A DNA stretch of 51,575 nucleotides from JADCGM01 sp943368345 (GTDB lineage: Bacteria; Pseudomonadota; Alphaproteobacteria; Sphingomonadales; Sphingomonadaceae). The notes beneath the pieces are model-generated. The model searched no databases and had not been told where the DNA came from. It was given only the letters and a program-made list of their open reading frames with translations. The translations under genes were made by a program, and so were the position numbers. Location of the stretch: positions 1 through 51,575 of the forward strand of contig CALRKY020000022.1 of NCBI GenBank assembly GCA_943368345.1. The letters run 5' to 3'. Shown here piece after piece: positions 16,515 through 25,668 of the stretch; the stretch's first letter is position 1, and each line of letters starts with the position of its first letter.

Positions 16515-19154
16515 TCAGAACTTCACGGTGCCGGTGATCCCCATGCGGCGGGTTTCGCCGAGGTAGATTTCCGGAACCACGAAGGCGAATGGTATGCCAA
16601 GCCGTGGCTGGTTGATCGAATTCTGCACATATTTCCGGTTGAAAATATTGTTGCCGAACAGCGCGATGCTGTAGCGGTCACTTTCAAAGCCGATCCGGAA
16701 ATTGGTCAGCGTCCGCTTGCCGAAATCAATCGTGTTGATGATGTTGCTCTCGACCGCGCCGGTGTAGTTGACATCAACCCGGCCCGTGGCTTTCCAGTCA
16801 TCATTGATAGGAACATTGGCGCTGGCGTGCAGGTTCCACTGGGTTTTGACAGCGCGCTGCGGACGGTTGCCCGCGATTGACGGGACGGCGGCTGTGGTGC
16901 CGTTCGCCCGGGTTACCACGATGACTGGCGGGCAACCGTTGGCAGCCGTCGCCGTTGCCGGTGTTGCTGCCCCGACAACGCACTGTGTCACAGCGCCACC
17001 GTCATATACCCCCGTCCCGAACTTGGGATCGGAATAGGCGAAGTTGCCGCCGACGGAAAAGTTGTCCGTGACCTTGAAGTCGGCCTGCAGCTCAAAACCG
17101 GTTGTCTTGATCGTCCCGATGTTGAGCACGATGCGGTTGACCGTGGTTGCTACTGGGTTCTGTGTGAACCCGGAAACCTGCGCATCCTTCCAATCGACAT
17201 GGAAGACCGATGCGTTGAGCAACAGCCGGTCGTCGATCAGATTGCTTTTGAAGCCGCCTTCGTAGGTCCAGTTGGTTTCTTCGTCATAGGCGGCTTCCGA
17301 CGGCAGAATTCCGTTGGCCGCCCCGTTGGCCGGGTTGATCGTATTGAAACCGCCCGACCGGACTCCCTTGGCTGCTGATGCATAGAGAAAGAGATTTGGT
17401 GTGACCTGCCAATCGGCGGAAAAACGCGGCGTAAAGCTCTTGAACTTTCGGTCATAGACAGCACCGGCGACGGGAAAGGTGCCGGTGGCAGGAACCGTGG
17501 TGCCAACAATTTGCTGATTGACCCCCGGCGCGCTGGTCGGATTGGTCACGGAGAACACTTGCGCCCGCTTTTTGTCGATGTTGTAGCGTCCTTCCGCGCT
17601 GACGCGGAAATCGCCGAAGTCATAGCCAAGCGAGCCAAAGATCGACTTCGCCTTGGTGAAGGAGGCTGAATAGCTGCTCGACAACTGGCTGACAGCTGAA
17701 TCAGCCACGAGGAACGGGTTGGCGGTGAATTCGTAGCTGCCAACACCAGTTGCGGCGGGTGGCACAACCAGCAACGGCACCGCCGCCAGCCGCTCGTTAG
17801 CGGCGAGTGCCGTGGAGGCGCTGACCCCGATGCCGCCCGACGCCAGTGGAACGCGCGAGTCGAAATAATTGCCGCCAATCAGCCAGCTGAATGCCGAACT
17901 GTCATCGGATTGCAGCCGCAATTCCTGACTGAAGGTGCGAACCCGCTCCCGACTGGTGCTGAGCGCGTTGACCTGAACCAGCCGCGTGTAGGGGGCGGTG
18001 AACGGCAAGCCGGTACCGCAGGTCGGACTTGCGACGTTGGCAAGGGTGCAAACACCCAGCGTGACGCCAGCAGCCGTCCCGTCATAGTCATTGTAGGTGC
18101 GGTTGGTTGCCCGCGTCAGGCCGGTTGAGCTGACCAGTGTCGCCGGTCCAAAATCCCAATTGAGATCGAGTGCCAGCTGCCGGGTCTTCGCGACCGTGTC
18201 AGGCGCGTTGGTGGTGATGCTGCTGTTGGTGCTGACGGGCAGGGTGCCACAGAATAATTGCGGTTTTGGTGCAGCAACGCTTCCACCCCCGGCTGCGGTC
18301 ACATTGCCATTGCCGCAGTTGAAGGCCGCGAAGGGCAACAATGTCGTCGGGCTAAGTTCGGTCTTGGAATGGGTGACGATACCTGACAGCCGCGCCTTGA
18401 AATTCTCGGTCGGTTCAAATTCGAGTGAAGCATTGACCGCAAACTTCTCCGTGCCGCCGAGATTGTCCTTCGGGGCGGCAAGGTTTTTGCCGTAGCCGTC
18501 ATAGGTCAGGTAACCGGCGGCAATGCGGGCCGACAGGGTTTCGGTCAGCGGGCCAGACACCGTCCCCTTGACGCGGTAATCCTCGTCCTCGCCAACGGTG
18601 GCGGTCAAGCTCCCTTCGAGTTCGTCCTTCGCTGTGCGGCGGGTGGCGACGCTCAGGGCACCGGCGAAGGTCGACCGCCCATAGAGCGCCGATTGCGGAC
18701 CCTTGGCGATGTCGATCTGGCCAACATCGAGAACCGAGATGATGTCGAGCGTGTTGCGGCTGGTCTGGTAAATTCCGTCAATGAATATGCCGACATTGGC
18801 ATCGACGTTCAGATCATTGGCGGTGTTGGCCGGGGCCAGACCGCGGATATAGATGCCGAGAACAGTGCCACCGGTGATCGAGGTGATCGAGACGCCTGGC
18901 GTCGAATTTCCGAGATCGGCGAGGTTGCTGATATTGCGTTCCGCCAGATCGGCGGCGGTATAGGCGGTGATCGCGATTGGCACCGTCTGGATATCTTCGG
19001 CGCGTTTGCGCGCCGTGACGATGATATCGTCCGCGCCGGCAGCTTCTGCCTCGGCGGCGGCGGCCGTGGTCTGTGCACCAGCGGAAACGCTGGTCATGGC
19101 GAGAACGCCCGCGAGGCAAAGTGCGGTGGTTTGGAGCAAGGTCTGGCGTTTCAT
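16515..19154 (-). CDS. TonB-dependent outer-membrane receptor
   Basis: An 879-aa receptor with a signal peptide (about 1-28), a TonB-box-like DDIIVTARKR, a plug domain (about 50-165; AVPIAITAYTA-type start) and a beta-barrel ending RRMGITGTVKF with the C-terminal aromatic residue needed for assembly. No N-terminal signalling (STN) domain is seen, so it is transport-only. Such receptors in sphingomonads import bulky or hydrophobic catabolic substrates as well as siderophores; the cluster context favours a catabolic substrate. The ATG at 19154 has AGGGGG about 9 nt upstream. Confidence 0.93.
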   Translation of the reverse strand: MKRQTLLQTTALCLAGVLAMTSVSAGAQTTAAAAEAEAAGADDIIVTARKRAEDIQTVPIAITAYTAADLAERNISNLADLGNSTPGVSITSITGGTVLGIYIRGLAPANTANDLNVDANVGIFIDGIYQTSRNTLDIISVLDVGQIDIAKGPQSALYGRSTFAGALSVATRRTAKDELEGSLTATVGEDEDYRVKGTVSGPLTETLSARIAAGYLTYDGYGKNLAAPKDNLGGTEKFAVNASLEFEPTENFKARLSGIVTHSKTELSPTTLLPFAAFNCGNGNVTAAGGGSVAAPKPQLFCGTLPVSTNSSITTNAPDTVAKTRQLALDLNWDFGPATLVSSTGLTRATNRTYNDYDGTAAGVTLGVCTLANVASPTCGTGLPFTAPYTRLVQVNALSTSRERVRTFSQELRLQSDDSSAFSWLIGGNYFDSRVPLASGGIGVSASTALAANERLAAVPLLVVPPAATGVGSYEFTANPFLVADSAVSQLSSSYSASFTKAKSIFGSLGYDFGDFRVSAEGRYNIDKKRAQVFSVTNPTSAPGVNQQIVGTTVPATGTFPVAGAVYDRKFKSFTPRFSADWQVTPNLFLYASAAKGVRSGGFNTINPANGAANGILPSEAAYDEETNWTYEGGFKSNLIDDRLLLNASVFHVDWKDAQVSGFTQNPVATTVNRIVLNIGTIKTTGFELQADFKVTDNFSVGGNFAYSDPKFGTGVYDGGAVTQCVVGAATPATATAANGCPPVIVVTRANGTTAAVPSIAGNRPQRAVKTQWNLHASANVPINDDWKATGRVDVNYTGAVESNIINTIDFGKRTLTNFRIGFESDRYSIALFGNNIFNRKYVQNSINQPRLGIPFAFVVPEIYLGETRRMGITGTVKF

Positions 19155-19228
19155 CTGATAGTCCCCCTGAAAAGTTGATCCGTCTTTTCCGTGGAGCGGG
19201 CGGTATATTCCGGCTTTTGCCACACGAC

Positions 19229-19292
19229 TTGTCCAGACAAACCACATATGGGCAATGCAGTGGTACTGTTTTGGAGAATGTCCACCAGTCGG
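19229..19292. promoter_or_regulatory. candidate operator region upstream of the TonB receptor gene
   Basis: The 174-bp gap holds a perfect palindrome TTGTCCAGACAA (19229-19240) and TCCACCAGTCGGGTAA (19281-19296). The latter matches the iclR upstream sites (TCCGGCAGTCGGTTAA) at most positions. The palindrome's ACTTGTCC half also occurs as ACTTGTCC just before the first iclR site. On the minus strand a TATACC box lies between these sites and the gene. Shared IclR control is inferred. Confidence 0.4.
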
Positions 19293-19328
19293 GTAATCGA
19301 ATTTTGCCTGTTCCCCAGCCGTAGAAAG

Positions 19329-20477
19329 CTAGACCGCCACCGTCCGGCAATCATAGTCGAACAGGCCAAGGCTTTCCTCGTCGCGCATTTTACCAAGGCC
19401 GAACAACTCGCTGTCCGCCCCCTGCATCCGGTCGGCATTGGCCGCCGACTCGGACTGAATGAAGGTGGCCCGGTCATGCCGCGCGGCCACGTAACGTCGC
19501 AGACCCTCTGCCATCGTCGCTGAATCCTTCAGCGCCCGTGACAGGACAATGGCATCCTCCACGGCACAGGCCGCCCCGTGTCCGAGGAAGGGCGTCATGG
19601 CATGGGCGGCATCCCCCAGCAGCGCGACGCGACCATCCTTGGTCCAATCCCGGATCGGACGACGGGCGTTGATCGCCCATTTGAACAACGGGCCGGTCGC
19701 CGCCGCCGCGATCATTGCCTGCACGCCGTCACACCAGCCGGTGTAGGTGGCAGCAAGATCCGCTGGGTTGGCGCGGATGGCCCAGCCGTCATCGGTCCAG
19801 CCGTCCTGCCGCGCGAAGAAGACCATGTTGAGCAAAGCGCCACCCCGGACCGGGTAGCGGGTGATCATCCGGCCCGGGCCGATGTGGATGCCCGGATAGT
19901 CCGCCAAATCGCGCAGGGGGCCTTCGACGGGTGCCAGCGCCCGCCAGGCGACATGGCCGGTGAAATGCGCCTGCACCGGTTCAAAGGCCTGACGCACGAC
20001 TGACTTCAATCCGTCTGCCCCGATCAGCGCGTCGGCTTCGAACGTGCGGCCATCGTCGAGGATGGCTGTGCCGCCGTCGGTTCGCAAAACATTGGCACCG
20101 GTTATCAGGGCGACGCCCGCTGCCGTCGCCGCTGCCACCAGGATGGCATGAAGGTCGGCGCGGTGGATGGTGACATAGGGTGCGCCATATTTGACCCGCG
20201 CGCTCGCCCGTTCCATCGGGACCAGCGTCCGGCCATCCTGCCAATGCTGGATGCGCTGTCGGGTTGGCTCGACCCCGGCGGCGGCAATCGCCTCGCACAC
20301 GCCGATATGGTCGAACCCGCGCATCGCATTGGGAGACAGGGTGACGCCCGCCCCGACTTCCCCAAAGGCCGGTGCCGCCTCCAGCAGGGTGACCGGAAAC
20401 CCGGCCTGGGCCAGTGCGACGGCGGCGGTCATGCCGCCGATGCCGCCACCGACGATGGTAACCCGCTCCGACCTCAT
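19329..20477 (-). CDS. FAD-dependent aromatic-ring-type monooxygenase
   Basis: A 382-aa class A flavoprotein monooxygenase, closest in feel to salicylate or 3-hydroxybenzoate 6-hydroxylases. The Rossmann GGGIGG is at residues 10-15, the DG motif GADG at 153-156, and the GD motif LLGDAAHAMTPFLGHGA starts near 287. These bind FAD and NAD(P)H and support para/ortho hydroxylation of a phenolic acid. It overlaps the upstream MDR gene by 4 nt (ATGA), so the two are coupled. The specific substrate is unknown. Confidence 0.88.
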   Translation of the reverse strand: MRSERVTIVGGGIGGMTAAVALAQAGFPVTLLEAAPAFGEVGAGVTLSPNAMRGFDHIGVCEAIAAAGVEPTRQRIQHWQDGRTLVPMERASARVKYGAPYVTIHRADLHAILVAAATAAGVALITGANVLRTDGGTAILDDGRTFEADALIGADGLKSVVRQAFEPVQAHFTGHVAWRALAPVEGPLRDLADYPGIHIGPGRMITRYPVRGGALLNMVFFARQDGWTDDGWAIRANPADLAATYTGWCDGVQAMIAAAATGPLFKWAINARRPIRDWTKDGRVALLGDAAHAMTPFLGHGAACAVEDAIVLSRALKDSATMAEGLRRYVAARHDRATFIQSESAANADRMQGADSELFGLGKMRDEESLGLFDYDCRTVAV

Positions 20478-21508
20478 GCGCTTGCCCGCCCGGGGCCGAG
20501 GATCATGACCTTGCCGACATGAGCGCCCGACTTGAGCCAGGCATAGGCAGCCGGGGCGTCGTCAAAGGCGAAGGTGCGGCTGATCACCGGTTCCATGGCA
20601 TTGGCCTCGACCGCCCGGACCAGCGACGCCAGCATCGCCCGCGAGCCTTCGGCGATCCCGCGCAGCGTCAGATTCTTGCCGATGATCGTCCCGAAATTGG
20701 GCAGGGTTTCCGTTGCCGCCCCGGCAAGGGCGCCGATGATGGCGATGCGGCCATTGGCTGCCGCTGCCGAAATGGACTGGCTGAGCGTTGCAAACCCGCC
20801 GGTTTCGACAATGATGTCAGCGCCCGCGCCGCCTGTTGCGGCCATGAGCTCTGCGGCCCAATCCGGGTGGGTCTGGTAGTTGATCAGAATGTCGGCCCCA
20901 AGCTCGCGCGCTTGCGCAAGTTTTGCATCGCTCGATGATGTGACGGCAACCCGCGCGCCGTGCATTTTCGCGATCTGCAGCGCGAAAATTGAGACGCCAC
21001 CGGTACCGAGGACCAGGACCAGATCACCGGCCCGCACTTTGCCGACCTCGACAACGGCGTTCCAGGCGGTAACTCCTGCGGCGGGCAGGGGGGCAGCCTG
21101 CGCATCGCTGAGGCCATCAGGGATTTTCACAAGCGAAGCGGCTGGCAGCAAAATCTGCTCCGCCATCCAGCCGTCGCGGGTGATACCAAGGTCTGCGGCA
21201 AAGGCCGACATGGAAAATTCTCCGCCGAGCCAGGTGATGAAATGGGCGGTGGTGGCGCGGTCGCCGGGTTTGACGCTGGTCACGCCCTCTCCAACGGCGA
21301 CAACCGTGCCAACGCCATCGGAGCCGGGGATCCGGTCATGGGGCCGCCGTGCGCCATAGCTGCCCGCTAGCACGTTCAGATCCCGGTGATTGAGGCAGAT
21401 GGCATCGACGCTGAGCACGACCTCGCCCGGCCCGGGCTGCGGGCTTGGCCGTTCACTGGCGGTCAGGGAGCCGAGGCCGGTTTGGTCGCCGATTTCGTAA
21501 ACGCGCAT
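20474..21508 (-). CDS. MDR-family NAD(P)-dependent alcohol dehydrogenase / quinone reductase
   Basis: A 344-aa medium-chain dehydrogenase/reductase. It has a GroES-like N-terminal domain (LNHRDLNVLAG instead of the catalytic Cys of zinc alcohol dehydrogenases), PGSDGVGTVVAVGEG, and a Rossmann LVLGTGGVSIFALQIAK at about 172-188. Lack of a clear catalytic zinc Cys suggests an enone or quinone reductase-like role. The ATG at 21508 has GGGAGAGCAGG upstream. It is divergent from the aldehyde dehydrogenase gene across 163 bp. Confidence 0.85.
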   Translation of the reverse strand: MRVYEIGDQTGLGSLTASERPSPQPGPGEVVLSVDAICLNHRDLNVLAGSYGARRPHDRIPGSDGVGTVVAVGEGVTSVKPGDRATTAHFITWLGGEFSMSAFAADLGITRDGWMAEQILLPAASLVKIPDGLSDAQAAPLPAAGVTAWNAVVEVGKVRAGDLVLVLGTGGVSIFALQIAKMHGARVAVTSSSDAKLAQARELGADILINYQTHPDWAAELMAATGGAGADIIVETGGFATLSQSISAAAANGRIAIIGALAGAATETLPNFGTIIGKNLTLRGIAEGSRAMLASLVRAVEANAMEPVISRTFAFDDAPAAYAWLKSGAHVGKVMILGPGRASA

Positions 21509-21671
21509 CCTGCTCTCCCGGAAATAAACTGCTGCTCTGCGCAGACACTTTAGGGGCATCATCCCGCGACCTCCATGCCGCACTTTATCCGCTGTGCGAC
21601 CGCGCACCCCGATGCGCTGGAACCACCGTCGCCAACGCGCGCAGTCTCGGGACGACCAAGGGAGGGTGAGT

Positions 21672-23177
21672 ATGTCCATCGAACGTCCGGCACTGTCGGC
21701 AGGTGTGTCCGCGTTTCTGGCGCGTCGCGGTCAGGGGGCGGGATTGCTGATCGATGGGCAGTGGGTCGCGGCAGCCCGGGGCGGCACGTTCGCCACGCTG
21801 GACCCAGCGACGGGATCGGAGACGGCGCGGATCGCCAGCGCCCTTGCACCCGATGTCGATGCGGCAGTCGGTGCGGCGCGGCAAGCTTTCGAGGGCTGGC
21901 GGACGACAACTCCGGTCAAGCGGGCCCGCATCCTGTGGGCCATCGCCGATCTGATCGAAGCCAATATCGATGAGCTATCCGAGATTGAAACGCTGGACCA
22001 GGGCAAGCCGCTGTTCGTCGGGCGCTGGGCGGAAATCCCGGGTGCGGTGAATCAGTTCCGCTTCTTTGCCGGACAGGCGATGGCCATTGAAGGCCAGACC
22101 ATTGAAAGCTCGATCGACTATCAGCCAGCGGGCAAGAAGATGGCGACCTGGACGCTGCGCGAACCGGTCGGCGTGGTCGCCGCCATCGTGCCGTGGAACT
22201 CACCGCTGGTGCTGACCGCGATGAAGCTGGCACCGGCGCTGGCCGCCGGGTGCACGGTGGTGCTGAAGCCGGCGGAGGACACGTCGCTGTCGGCACTCCG
22301 CCTCGGCGAATTGATGCTGGAGGCCGGGTTGCCGGCCGGGGTGCTGAATATCGTCACCGGGCTTGGCAGCGAAACCGGGGCGGCGCTCGCTGCGCATCCC
22401 GGCGTCGACAAGATTGCCTTCACCGGGTCGACCGCGACCGGTCGCACGATACTGGATGCAGCCAAAACCAACTTCAAACGCGTCACGCTTGAACTGGGCG
22501 GCAAATCGCCTGCGGTTGTGCTGCCGGATGCCGATCTTGATCTGGCGATCCCGGGCGTCGCCAACGCGATTTTCTTTAACGCCGGGCAAGTCTGTGTCGC
22601 CGGGTCCCGCCTCTATGTCCACCGTTCCCGCCATGATCAGGTGGTGGAGGGGGTGGCAGCCTATGCCAAGGGTCTGGTTCAGGGTCATGGCCTCAACCCT
22701 GCAACACAGATGGGGCCATTGGTATCGGCCAGGCAGGCCGGAAAAGTCGCCGCCTATGTCGCGGCAGCAAAGTCGGCAGGTGCCACCGTGCTGACTGGCG
22801 GTGAGCGGCACGGCGCGGCGGAGACTTTTGTGTCACCGGCGGTCGTCGCGGGTGTGTCCGCCGACATGCCGATTGTCCGGGAGGAGGTGTTCGGCCCGGT
22901 GCTGGTGGTGCAACCCTATGATGAACTGGAAGAGGTGGTCGCCGCTGCCAACGATAGCGACTATGGCTTGGCCGCCAGCATCTGGACCCAGTCCCTGTCG
23001 GACGCCCACCGGCTGACCGGACAATTGCGGGCCGGGACCGTGTGGATCAATTGCCACCTGATGTTCGATGCCGCTTTGCCGATTGGCGGGATGAAACAGT
23101 CCGGATGGGGCCGCGACAGCGGGCGACTGGCGATGGACTCCTATCTGGAATGGAAGACTGTTTGCGCCGTGATCTGA
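21672..23177 (+). CDS. aldehyde dehydrogenase, NAD(P)-dependent
   Basis: A 501-aa ALDH-superfamily enzyme. The general base E274 lies in TLELGGKSP and the nucleophile C308 in FNAGQVCVAGSRL. PWNSPLVLTAMKLAPAL and the KPAEDTS cofactor segment are standard. The C-terminal GGMKQSGWGRDSG and LEWKTVC resemble the betaine-aldehyde, phenylacetaldehyde and aminobutyraldehyde type. It oxidises an aldehyde intermediate to an acid. The ATG at 21672 follows GGAGGG. The second DUF1838 gene starts 16 nt after its stop, so the two form a transcript. Confidence 0.93.
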   Translation: MSIERPALSAGVSAFLARRGQGAGLLIDGQWVAAARGGTFATLDPATGSETARIASALAPDVDAAVGAARQAFEGWRTTTPVKRARILWAIADLIEANIDELSEIETLDQGKPLFVGRWAEIPGAVNQFRFFAGQAMAIEGQTIESSIDYQPAGKKMATWTLREPVGVVAAIVPWNSPLVLTAMKLAPALAAGCTVVLKPAEDTSLSALRLGELMLEAGLPAGVLNIVTGLGSETGAALAAHPGVDKIAFTGSTATGRTILDAAKTNFKRVTLELGGKSPAVVLPDADLDLAIPGVANAIFFNAGQVCVAGSRLYVHRSRHDQVVEGVAAYAKGLVQGHGLNPATQMGPLVSARQAGKVAAYVAAAKSAGATVLTGGERHGAAETFVSPAVVAGVSADMPIVREEVFGPVLVVQPYDELEEVVAAANDSDYGLAASIWTQSLSDAHRLTGQLRAGTVWINCHLMFDAALPIGGMKQSGWGRDSGRLAMDSYLEWKTVCAVI

Positions 23178-23193
23178 CTTGGGGGAGAGCCGC

Positions 23194-24201
23194 ATGTTCT
23201 ACGAGAGTTTCCATAACGGTCTGTCCCGGCGCGCAGCCCTTGGCAGCCTGTTCGGCGCGGCGGTACTGCCTGCCATCCCGGCGTTGGCGACACCGGCGTC
23301 CGGCATCCGCCCCCTCGACATCACCGACCCGCGCGAGAATCTGTACGGCTTTGCCAAAATGTGGGGCACCATTGCCCCGAAGGCGACGCTATCGGGCTAT
23401 CAGGGCATCCAATATGCGATTGTCGGCGACAAGCGCGCCAAGCCGGTGTTCGGCTATTGCGGCTTCGGCAATATCCGCAACCAGATAATGGCCGATGGCA
23501 GTGTGAAGGTCACCGGCAAGGAGGCGGGCTATTTCACCGATCTCGCCACCGGCGAAATCATCGACCATTGGGACAATCCGTGGACCGGGGAGCGGGTTGA
23601 GGTGTTTCCGTTCCTCAACGACCGGTTTCGCGGCACGTTGGGGCTGGAGCGGAAGGTCTTCAAGATCGGCGACGGGGAGACGGTCAACAATGATATTGGC
23701 GCAAAACCCCGCAAGGGAGACCCGTTCCTGCTGCCCTGGCAGCGCGTTGGTGACCAGTATCTGCTCGGCTGGGACTATGCCCATGAATATACCAACCCGG
23801 TGACGCCGGAAGGCTGGCCGAAAGCTTCGACTGGCAAGCGGGTCAATCCATCCGAACATTTTACCCTGTTTACCCCCGCCGCAGAGATTGATGACCGGTC
23901 GGTCCTGTCAGCCCGCTATCATGCAGGGTTCATGCGACAGGCCCCGTGGTGGCCGTGGATGCGGATGGGGCAGAGCGGCGTGCCGGGTGTGCTGATGGGC
24001 CGGATGCACAGCTACAAGATCACCGGCGGCGAGGAGGATGTGCCGAAGGTGGTGCTGAAGCGCGTTATGCGGGATCGCCCGGATTTGTTCGAGGAACCAA
24101 CCGATGGCCCGGACGAAGGCGTCGTTGGAACCCTCGAACGCTATGCCGAGGAAGTGCCACCCGAAACGCCGGGATATGTTCGCCGCGCCGTGAAAAAGTG
24201 A
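23194..24201 (+). CDS. DUF1838 protein with Tat-like signal (paralogue 2)
   Basis: A 335-aa paralogue of the protein encoded at 12862. The signal is LSRRAALGSLFGAAVLPAIP with cleavage near residue 33. Shared motifs are IDHWDNPWTGERVEV and PWWPWMRMGQ. The ATG at 23194 follows GGGGGAGAG. Its place directly after an aldehyde dehydrogenase and against a Tat-like FAD oxidoreductase supports a periplasmic enzyme or substrate-binding role. Function is unknown. It is convergent with the oxidoreductase gene, 4 nt apart. Confidence 0.85.
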   Translation: MFYESFHNGLSRRAALGSLFGAAVLPAIPALATPASGIRPLDITDPRENLYGFAKMWGTIAPKATLSGYQGIQYAIVGDKRAKPVFGYCGFGNIRNQIMADGSVKVTGKEAGYFTDLATGEIIDHWDNPWTGERVEVFPFLNDRFRGTLGLERKVFKIGDGETVNNDIGAKPRKGDPFLLPWQRVGDQYLLGWDYAHEYTNPVTPEGWPKASTGKRVNPSEHFTLFTPAAEIDDRSVLSARYHAGFMRQAPWWPWMRMGQSGVPGVLMGRMHSYKITGGEEDVPKVVLKRVMRDRPDLFEEPTDGPDEGVVGTLERYAEEVPPETPGYVRRAVKK

Positions 24202-24205
24202 CGCC

Positions 24206-25666
24206 CTAAACCCGGTCGAGGATTTCGTAGGCGGCGATTTCGCTGGTTTCCATGGCGGATTCCATGCCGGGTTCGAGTTTGCGTAGATGCTCACCCGCAA
24301 AATGCACCAAGCCGGCCGGTTTGCCCATATCGGCGGCGAAGCTGCGGATTTGACCCGCCCCGAAATAATGTTTGTTGCCGCCGACGAACGGGTTGCTGTT
24401 CCATGAATAGCCGAGCACAAATTCAAGCGCGCCAAGTGTTGACGGGCGCAGTTGGGCCAGCTCCGCCAACACATAGTCGCGCTGCGCTTCGAAGCCCATG
24501 CCATCGAGCCGGGTCGAGCCATCGCCGTTCATCCAGACGTTGAGCGACCCGTAGGGGCCGCCGCCGGTGGTGATGACAAACGCCCGTTCGAATTTCGCAT
24601 CGGAGAACATTGACGGCGGCAAGCCGTCGACGTCCCAGAACGGTTTGTTGATCCGGAAATGGAATTGGGCGGTGCCGGAGTACAGGCTGCCCTGCACGGC
24701 ATCCGCCTGTTTCGGCGGCAGGCCAGGATTGAAGACGATGTTGCGCACTGCACTGAACGGGGCCGCCATCACCATGAACCGGCTGCGGAGCCGTTCGCCG
24801 CTGGCCAGTCGCGTTTCGATTTCCTTACCGGTTTGCTCAACCGCCACGACGGGGGAGTTCAGCAGGACCGAGGCTTTGAGGCTGGCTGCCATCGCACGCG
24901 GCAGCTGATCGGAGCCGCCGACGATATAGGCCCGGTCGGTGGTGCCACCGGCGCCGTACTGCGGCCTGGTCGGGTCGCGGAACCCTTCCGCCTTGATCCG
25001 CACCAGGTCCCGGAAAATACTGAGCGCGGACACCTGTGCCAGGCTGGCGGCGTTGACATCGATGTCGGCCAGCCGGATCGCCGCCTCGGACACGCCCTGC
25101 CCGCGCAGATATTCAGCGGCGGACACGTCATAGGCGAGATTGGCGGGCGCCAGCCATTCACCCGGATCCTGGAACGGGATGCGGTCGAAGAACATCCGGT
25201 TGCCGATCAGATAGGGCAGGATCGCCCGTTCGGCACCCCGTGTTTTGTTAACTGGAGAGCTGGCCCAATCCTCCGGTCGGATCAACTGCCCGCCGATACT
25301 AAGGACAAAGGGTGCCGACTTCGGACCATTGGTGTGCAGCCCGACCTTGTAGCGCGCGCAGGCATCGCGGATGCGGCCATAGTTAGTGCCGACTTCGCTG
25401 CCGCCAAATTCCCCCTGATAATCGGACGTCCGACCGGTCCGGAGACGCCCGCCGACGCGGTCCGAGGCTTCAACGACCTGAACCTTCAGCCCCTGGGATT
25501 CGAGCAGATAGGCGGCGTTTAACCCGGCCAATCCGCCACCGACCACGACGACATCCCACAGCGTTGGCTGTCCCCCATGCGCCCTGGACGCCATCAGTGC
25601 GGTTGCCGCCATGGCCCCGGTGCCGCCGAGAAAGGTTCGCCGTGTCGCAGTGGGAGAGTTGATCAT
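24206..25666 (-). CDS. FAD-dependent amine-oxidase-type oxidoreductase with Tat signal
   Basis: A 486-aa flavoprotein with a Tat signal (ATRRTFLGGTGAMAATALMA, RR at 9-10). A VVVGGGLAGLNAAYLL FAD site follows at about 40-55, then VVEASDRVGGRLRT. This is the flavin monoamine oxidase/protoporphyrinogen oxidase fold, so it would oxidise an amine or a CH-CH/CH-OH bond in the periplasm. ATG at 25666 is used rather than the TTG 6 nt upstream. The upstream small gene ends 2 nt before, so both are made together. Substrate unknown. Confidence 0.85.
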   Translation of the reverse strand: MINSPTATRRTFLGGTGAMAATALMASRAHGGQPTLWDVVVVGGGLAGLNAAYLLESQGLKVQVVEASDRVGGRLRTGRTSDYQGEFGGSEVGTNYGRIRDACARYKVGLHTNGPKSAPFVLSIGGQLIRPEDWASSPVNKTRGAERAILPYLIGNRMFFDRIPFQDPGEWLAPANLAYDVSAAEYLRGQGVSEAAIRLADIDVNAASLAQVSALSIFRDLVRIKAEGFRDPTRPQYGAGGTTDRAYIVGGSDQLPRAMAASLKASVLLNSPVVAVEQTGKEIETRLASGERLRSRFMVMAAPFSAVRNIVFNPGLPPKQADAVQGSLYSGTAQFHFRINKPFWDVDGLPPSMFSDAKFERAFVITTGGGPYGSLNVWMNGDGSTRLDGMGFEAQRDYVLAELAQLRPSTLGALEFVLGYSWNSNPFVGGNKHYFGAGQIRSFAADMGKPAGLVHFAGEHLRKLEPGMESAMETSEIAAYEILDRV

Positions 25667-25668
25667 GG

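Noticed and set aside
16515..19154. Frameshifts or missing barrel strands in the TonB receptor
   Set aside because: The frame is open throughout, with a signal peptide, plug and C-terminal aromatic residue, and its 879-aa length is normal.
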